A DNA stretch of 64,000 nt, taken from positions 124,001-188,000 of the forward strand of contig NZ_SIZZ01000004.1 in the NCBI RefSeq assembly GCF_004322705.1. The letters run 5' to 3'. This DNA is from Dyella terrae (GTDB taxonomy: Bacteria > Pseudomonadota > Gammaproteobacteria > Xanthomonadales > Rhodanobacteraceae). A model generated the notes under the pieces. The model worked only from the letters and a program-made list of their open reading frames with translations, was not told where the DNA came from and made no database searches. The translations under genes were made by a program, and so were the position numbers. Positions 60,705-64,000 of this stretch are shown piece by piece (positions within the stretch are counted from its first letter, which is position 1; each line of letters starts with the position of its first letter).

Positions 60705-61751
60705 ATGCCGCCCCGCCGCCCCGCCAATCCCAACCCGCTGCCCGACTTCTGCAGCCTGCCCGTGCTGTTCGCGTTGCTGATCGTCGCGGCGCTCACGGTG
60801 ACGGTGATGTGGCTGGCGCCGGACAGCAGTCGCGGCTGGCGCGGGTACAGCATGGGCATGCTGTTCGCGCAGTGGATGGCGCTCGTGATCGGCGTGGGTC
60901 TGTGCAAGTTGCGGCCCGCGCTCGACCGCCTGCCGGGACGGTGGCCTTACGGCACGGTGTGGTTGCTGATGGTGCTGGTGGTGGCCATGGCCAGTGGCAT
61001 GGCCGCATGGATGAACACGGCGCTGGACATGAGCCTGATCGGATCCGGTGCCACGGTCTTCGTGCGTGACAACACCATCATCGCCGCACTGCTCGGTGCC
61101 GCCATGCTGCGCTACTTCTACGTGGTGGCGCAGTGGCAGGCGCGACTCGCCGCCGTGGCGCACGCGCAAGTGGAAGCCTTGCAGGCGCGCATTCGCCCCC
61201 ACTTCCTCTTCAACAGCATGAATACGGTTGCCGCGCTGGTGCGCGTTGACCCCGACGCGGCCGAACGCACGGTTGAAGACCTGTCCGAACTCTTTCGCGC
61301 CGCACTCGGGCAACACGATTCGCATGACGGCACGCTCGCCGACGAATGGCACCTGGTCGATCGCTATCTCGCCATCGAGCACCTGCGGCTGGGCGACCGC
61401 CTGCGCGTCGAGCGCGACCTCGACGCCCTGCCCGGCGATTTTCCGTTGCCGCGCCTGCTCCTGCAGCCGCTGGTCGAGAACGCCGTCCGCCATGGCATCC
61501 AGCCCTCGCGCACGGGCGGCGATGTGTTCCTTCGCGGACGCCGCGGCAAGGGGCATATCGAAATCGAGATCGACAATCCGCTGCCCGAAGCGCCCTCGAA
61601 CGGCGGCACGGGCCATGGCCTGACCAACGTGCGCCAGCGCGTGGCACTGCGCTACGGCCCGCGTGCGCAGGTGAACGCGGGCCCGCGAGGTGATCGATTC
61701 GTGGTGCAACTGATCCTGCCGGAACAAACCGATGCGCGTACTGATCGTTGA
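60705..61751 (+). CDS. algZ: AlgZ/FimS-like (LytS-family) sensor histidine kinase
   Basis: 348 residues. Four TM helices (about 20-150) without a periplasmic sensor domain precede a His_kinase domain with IRPHFLFNSMNTVAALV (His166) and an unusual ATP-binding region (PLVENAVRHGIQP; GHGLTNVRQRV). The AlgR-like regulator overlaps its 3' end by 20 nt. In Pseudomonas this pair controls alginate and type IV pili; targets here are unknown. Confidence 0.88.
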   Translation: MPPRRPANPNPLPDFCSLPVLFALLIVAALTVTVMWLAPDSSRGWRGYSMGMLFAQWMALVIGVGLCKLRPALDRLPGRWPYGTVWLLMVLVVAMASGMAAWMNTALDMSLIGSGATVFVRDNTIIAALLGAAMLRYFYVVAQWQARLAAVAHAQVEALQARIRPHFLFNSMNTVAALVRVDPDAAERTVEDLSELFRAALGQHDSHDGTLADEWHLVDRYLAIEHLRLGDRLRVERDLDALPGDFPLPRLLLQPLVENAVRHGIQPSRTGGDVFLRGRRGKGHIEIEIDNPLPEAPSNGGTGHGLTNVRQRVALRYGPRAQVNAGPRGDRFVVQLILPEQTDARTDR

Positions 61752-62436
61752 CGACGAACCCCTCGCCCGCCTTCGCCTCGCCACCTTGCTGCGCGAATGC
61801 GAGGACGTCGAGGTGGTCGGCCAGGTAGGCGATGGCGATGCGGCGCTTGATGCCCTCGGCACCGTGCATCCGGATGTGTTGCTGCTCGACATCAATATGC
61901 CTGGCATCAACGGCACCACAGTGGCGCAGCGCCTGTCCGGTCGCACCCGGCCTCAGGTGATTTTTTGCACGGCGTATGAAGCGCACGCCGTGCATGCCTT
62001 TGAACTGGGCGCGGTGGACTACCTGCTCAAACCCGTCCGCATGGAGCGGCTTCGCGATGCCCTCGCCCGCGCCCGCCAGCGCATCGCCGCGACGCCACGC
62101 GAAGTCACCAGTTACCTCAGCGGCCGCTTGCGCGGCGAGCAGGTGCGCATCGCGCTGGATGAAGTGGTCTGCCTGCTGGCCGACGAAAAGTACGTTGTCG
62201 TCCAGCATCGCGGCGGTGAGTTGCTGCTCGAGGAATCACTGCGCCACCTCGAAGAGGCGTATCCCGATCAGCTCGTGCGCCTGCACCGTAACTGCCTGGT
62301 GCCGCAGCAACGCCTGGTGGGCCTCAAGACCCTGGCCGACGGTCGCGTGCTGGCGCGACTGGGCGGGTCGGAGTTCACGCCCGAAGTGAGCCGGCGCAAT
62401 CTGCCTGCGTTGAGGAAGCTGCTGCGCATGGGGTGA
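61732..62436 (+). CDS. algR: AlgR-like LytTR response regulator
   Basis: 234 residues: receiver domain with DD at 7-8 and phospho-acceptor Asp53 in LLLDINMPGINGT, Lys in LLKPVRME, then a LytTR DNA-binding domain (VCLLADEKYVVVQHRGGELLLEESLRHLEE; RLHRNCLVP). It is translated from within the kinase gene's end. Confidence 0.9.
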   Translation: MRVLIVDDEPLARLRLATLLRECEDVEVVGQVGDGDAALDALGTVHPDVLLLDINMPGINGTTVAQRLSGRTRPQVIFCTAYEAHAVHAFELGAVDYLLKPVRMERLRDALARARQRIAATPREVTSYLSGRLRGEQVRIALDEVVCLLADEKYVVVQHRGGELLLEESLRHLEEAYPDQLVRLHRNCLVPQQRLVGLKTLADGRVLARLGGSEFTPEVSRRNLPALRKLLRMG

Positions 62437-62459
62437 GGGGCGCTTGCGCGCCCGGTGGT

Positions 62460-62590
62460 GTCGCGCCTGTGGCGCTGTGAGCGGTAAACAGTAAACGGTA
62501 AGAGCGAAGCGCGAGGCTACCTAGCCCGGCTCTTACTGTTCACCGTTCACAGCCCGCGCAGCGGGCGGATTCACAGGGCGCGCAGCGCCC
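62460..62590. repeat. Palindromic intergenic element, copy k
   Basis: GCGCC-tgt-GGCGC, left arm TGTGAGC-GGTAAAC-AGTAAAC-GGTAAGAGC, right arm GCTCTTACTGTTCACCGTTC, CCCGC-gca-GCGGG and GGGCGC-gca-GCGCCC (62576-62590). It fills the gap between the convergent algR and hemC. Confidence 0.88.
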
Positions 62591-62594
62591 GGCC

Positions 62595-63512
62595 TTACCG
62601 CTTCAAGAATTCCGCGGCGCCTTGTGCGAAGAGCGCATCGGCCACGCGACGTCCCAGCGCATGCGCTTCATCGCTGCGCGCCTCGCCTTCGGCATGCAGC
62701 AGGCGGCCGCTGGTGGCGTCACCCACCGACCCGCGCAGGTGCAGGCCATGCTCCGTGACCACGCACCATGCACCCACCGGCACCGTGCAGCTGCCGCCCA
62801 GGGCCTGGTTCATGGCGCGCTCGGCGGTGACGGCCAGGCGGGTTTCCGCGTCGTCGAGCGCCGCGAGAAGCTCGAGCACGTCCGGCTGGTCGGCGCGTGC
62901 TTCGATGGCGATGGCGGCCTGGCCCGGGGCCGGCAGCCATTCGGGGGCGGTGAGGCGGCTGCGGATGCGGTCAGCCAGGCCCAGGCGCTCCAGGCCCGCG
63001 CAGGCCAGCAGGATGGCGTCGTAGTGGCCGGCGTCCAGTTTGGACAGGCGCGTGCCGACATTGCCACGCAGATCCAGCAGGGTCAGGTCCGGGCGAAGCG
63101 CGCGCAGCTGCGCCTGGCGGCGCAGCGACGAGGTGCCGACGCGAGCGCCCAGCGGCAGGTCGGCGAGGGTCGCGACATCACGGCTGACAAAGGCGTCCGC
63201 GGCGTCGGCGCGCGGCAGGATCGCCGGCAGGGTAAAGCCCGGTTCCAGTTCGGCGGGGACGTCCTTGAGCGAATGCACGGCCAGGTCGGCGCGACCCTCC
63301 AGCATCGCCACTTCGAGCTCCTTGAGGAACAGGCCCTTGCCGCCGATGGTGGCCAGCGGCTTGTCCAGGATCTCGTCGCCGCGCGTGGACATCGGCACCA
63401 GTTCGACCACCAGACGCGGATGGGCGAGGCGCAGTTCGGCGGCCACGTGTTCGGCCTGCCACAAGGCAAGGGCGCTCTTGCGGGTGGCGATGCGCAGGAC
63501 GGAAGGAGTCAT
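62595..63512 (-). CDS. hemC: Hydroxymethylbilane synthase (porphobilinogen deaminase)
   Basis: Condenses four porphobilinogens to hydroxymethylbilane in heme synthesis. The start at 63512 ([23 protein letters not shown]) gives 305 residues. The dipyrromethane cofactor attaches to Cys242 in [25 protein letters not shown] and [11 protein letters not shown] are conserved. In Pseudomonas hemC follows algR in the same direction; here it is inverted. Confidence 0.96.
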   Translation of the reverse strand: MTPSVLRIATRKSALALWQAEHVAAELRLAHPRLVVELVPMSTRGDEILDKPLATIGGKGLFLKELEVAMLEGRADLAVHSLKDVPAELEPGFTLPAILPRADAADAFVSRDVATLADLPLGARVGTSSLRRQAQLRALRPDLTLLDLRGNVGTRLSKLDAGHYDAILLACAGLERLGLADRIRSRLTAPEWLPAPGQAAIAIEARADQPDVLELLAALDDAETRLAVTAERAMNQALGGSCTVPVGAWCVVTEHGLHLRGSVGDATSGRLLHAEGEARSDEAHALGRRVADALFAQGAAEFLKR

Positions 63513-63696
63513 CGGGAATCTCGGAACGGTGCCGTTTCCGGCAGGAAAGGGCGCCATTGTCGCCGAATCGGACGCGGATGACAGGTCGGCGGCCTGCTGC
63601 GTGTGGTCGCAGCCTTACGCGAACCTGACACTGGCGGAGCGCGCCGGCCCGGAACTAGGATGGCGCCGGGGTGAGGATTCGCCACGGAGTGTCGTC

Positions 63697-64000
63697 ATGA
63701 AGACCGTAGCTCGTGCATTGCTTGCAAGTTTGTCCCTGGGATTGGCCATGATGGCGACGGCCCAGGAAACCACCACGCCGCCGCCACGCTTCGCCGTGGT
63801 GATGCCCGACGGCAAGCCTTACAGCGACGTCGACTGGTCGGCGCGCCTGTATCCGGAAGCCGGCAATGGCTCGAGGCCTGCGTTCATGCTGATTTCGCCG
63901 CACCTCAGCCCGGTGCCGCGCCTCACCTACGAAGGTTGGCGGGCTGCCATCACCAACCATGCCAAGTCCGCCGAACGCAATTTCGGTCGCGCCCTGCGCA
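63697..64000 (+). CDS. Exported protein, 3' end outside window
   Basis: The frame from the ATG at 63697 stays open to the right edge (101 codons). It begins with signal peptide MKTVARALLASLSLGLAMMATAQ, then a stretch beginning ETTTPPPRFAVVMPDG and WSARLYPEAGNGSRPAFMLISPHLSP. The mature part shows no motif I recognise. Function unknown. Confidence 0.75.
   Translation, partial: MKTVARALLASLSLGLAMMATAQETTTPPPRFAVVMPDGKPYSDVDWSARLYPEAGNGSRPAFMLISPHLSPVPRLTYEGWRAAITNHAKSAERNFGRALR

Overview
The window is GC-rich, densely coding bacterial chromosome from a gammaproteobacterium. Gene content and order (lptM-dapF-DUF484-xerC, rsmG-parA-parB, an AlgZ/AlgR pair beside hemC, two Oar-like TonB-dependent receptors, S9 peptidases) point to the Xanthomonadales, most likely Rhodanobacteraceae (a Luteibacter/Dyella/Rhodanobacter-like organism). 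This placement is an inference from gene families; there is no rRNA in the window. No tRNA, rRNA, CRISPR array, prophage or insertion sequence was seen. Long reverse-strand open frames are GC-driven shadows.

Layout. 1-2.6 kb: ftsK, cut at its 5' end by the window edge. 2.8-7.1 kb: an RNA-repair locus, with rtcR divergent from rtcB-rtcA, a sigma-54 promoter and a hairpin-rich leader of about 260 nt. 7.1-11.3 kb: ribokinase, a YfcG-type glutathione transferase and a dipeptidyl peptidase IV. 11.5-20.8 kb: hslVU and lptM-dapF-DUF484-xerC, separated by a TonB-dependent receptor preceded by three phased palindromes. 21-24.6 kb: a membrane protein, a GNAT divergent from a RimK-type ATP-grasp ligase, and a gamma-carbonic anhydrase. 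24.6-28 kb: two paralogous periplasmic proteins (one with a TonB C-terminal domain), a small lipoprotein and aroE. 28-35 kb: an NTE-type patatin phospholipase, oligopeptidase A, exonuclease III, a YecA-family protein and a pirin.

35-46.8 kb is a carbohydrate-uptake locus. It comprises a LacI regulator, a TonB-dependent receptor, a GH144-type (glycoamylase-like domain) hydrolase, a lipoprotein solute-binding protein, two ABC permeases and a large discoidin-domain six-hairpin glycosidase. The last five form one minus-strand operon in which every junction is a 4-nt overlap. LacI-type operators (core GTAAACGTTT) lie before lacI and before the GH144 gene, and a third match lies inside the receptor gene. 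Beta-1,2-glucan is the best guess for the substrate, from the GH144-type enzyme only.

47-64 kb: an SPFH protein, rsmG-parA-parB, a methyltransferase, a GT2 glycosyltransferase, DUF488, an RssA-like patatin, a WYL regulator, a polytopic membrane protein, a DUF481 outer-membrane protein, a second S9 peptidase, a carboxylesterase, algZ-algR, convergent hemC, and the start of an exported protein running off the right edge.

The most unusual feature is a family of eleven large palindromic intergenic elements (about 125-160 bp) at gene 3' ends. Each has long inverted arms built from 7-bp units (RGTRAAC-like) flanked by small GC hairpins. One diverged copy has both arms changed in parallel, one carries a sixfold heptamer expansion, and two supply the stop codon and last two codons of the neighbouring gene.
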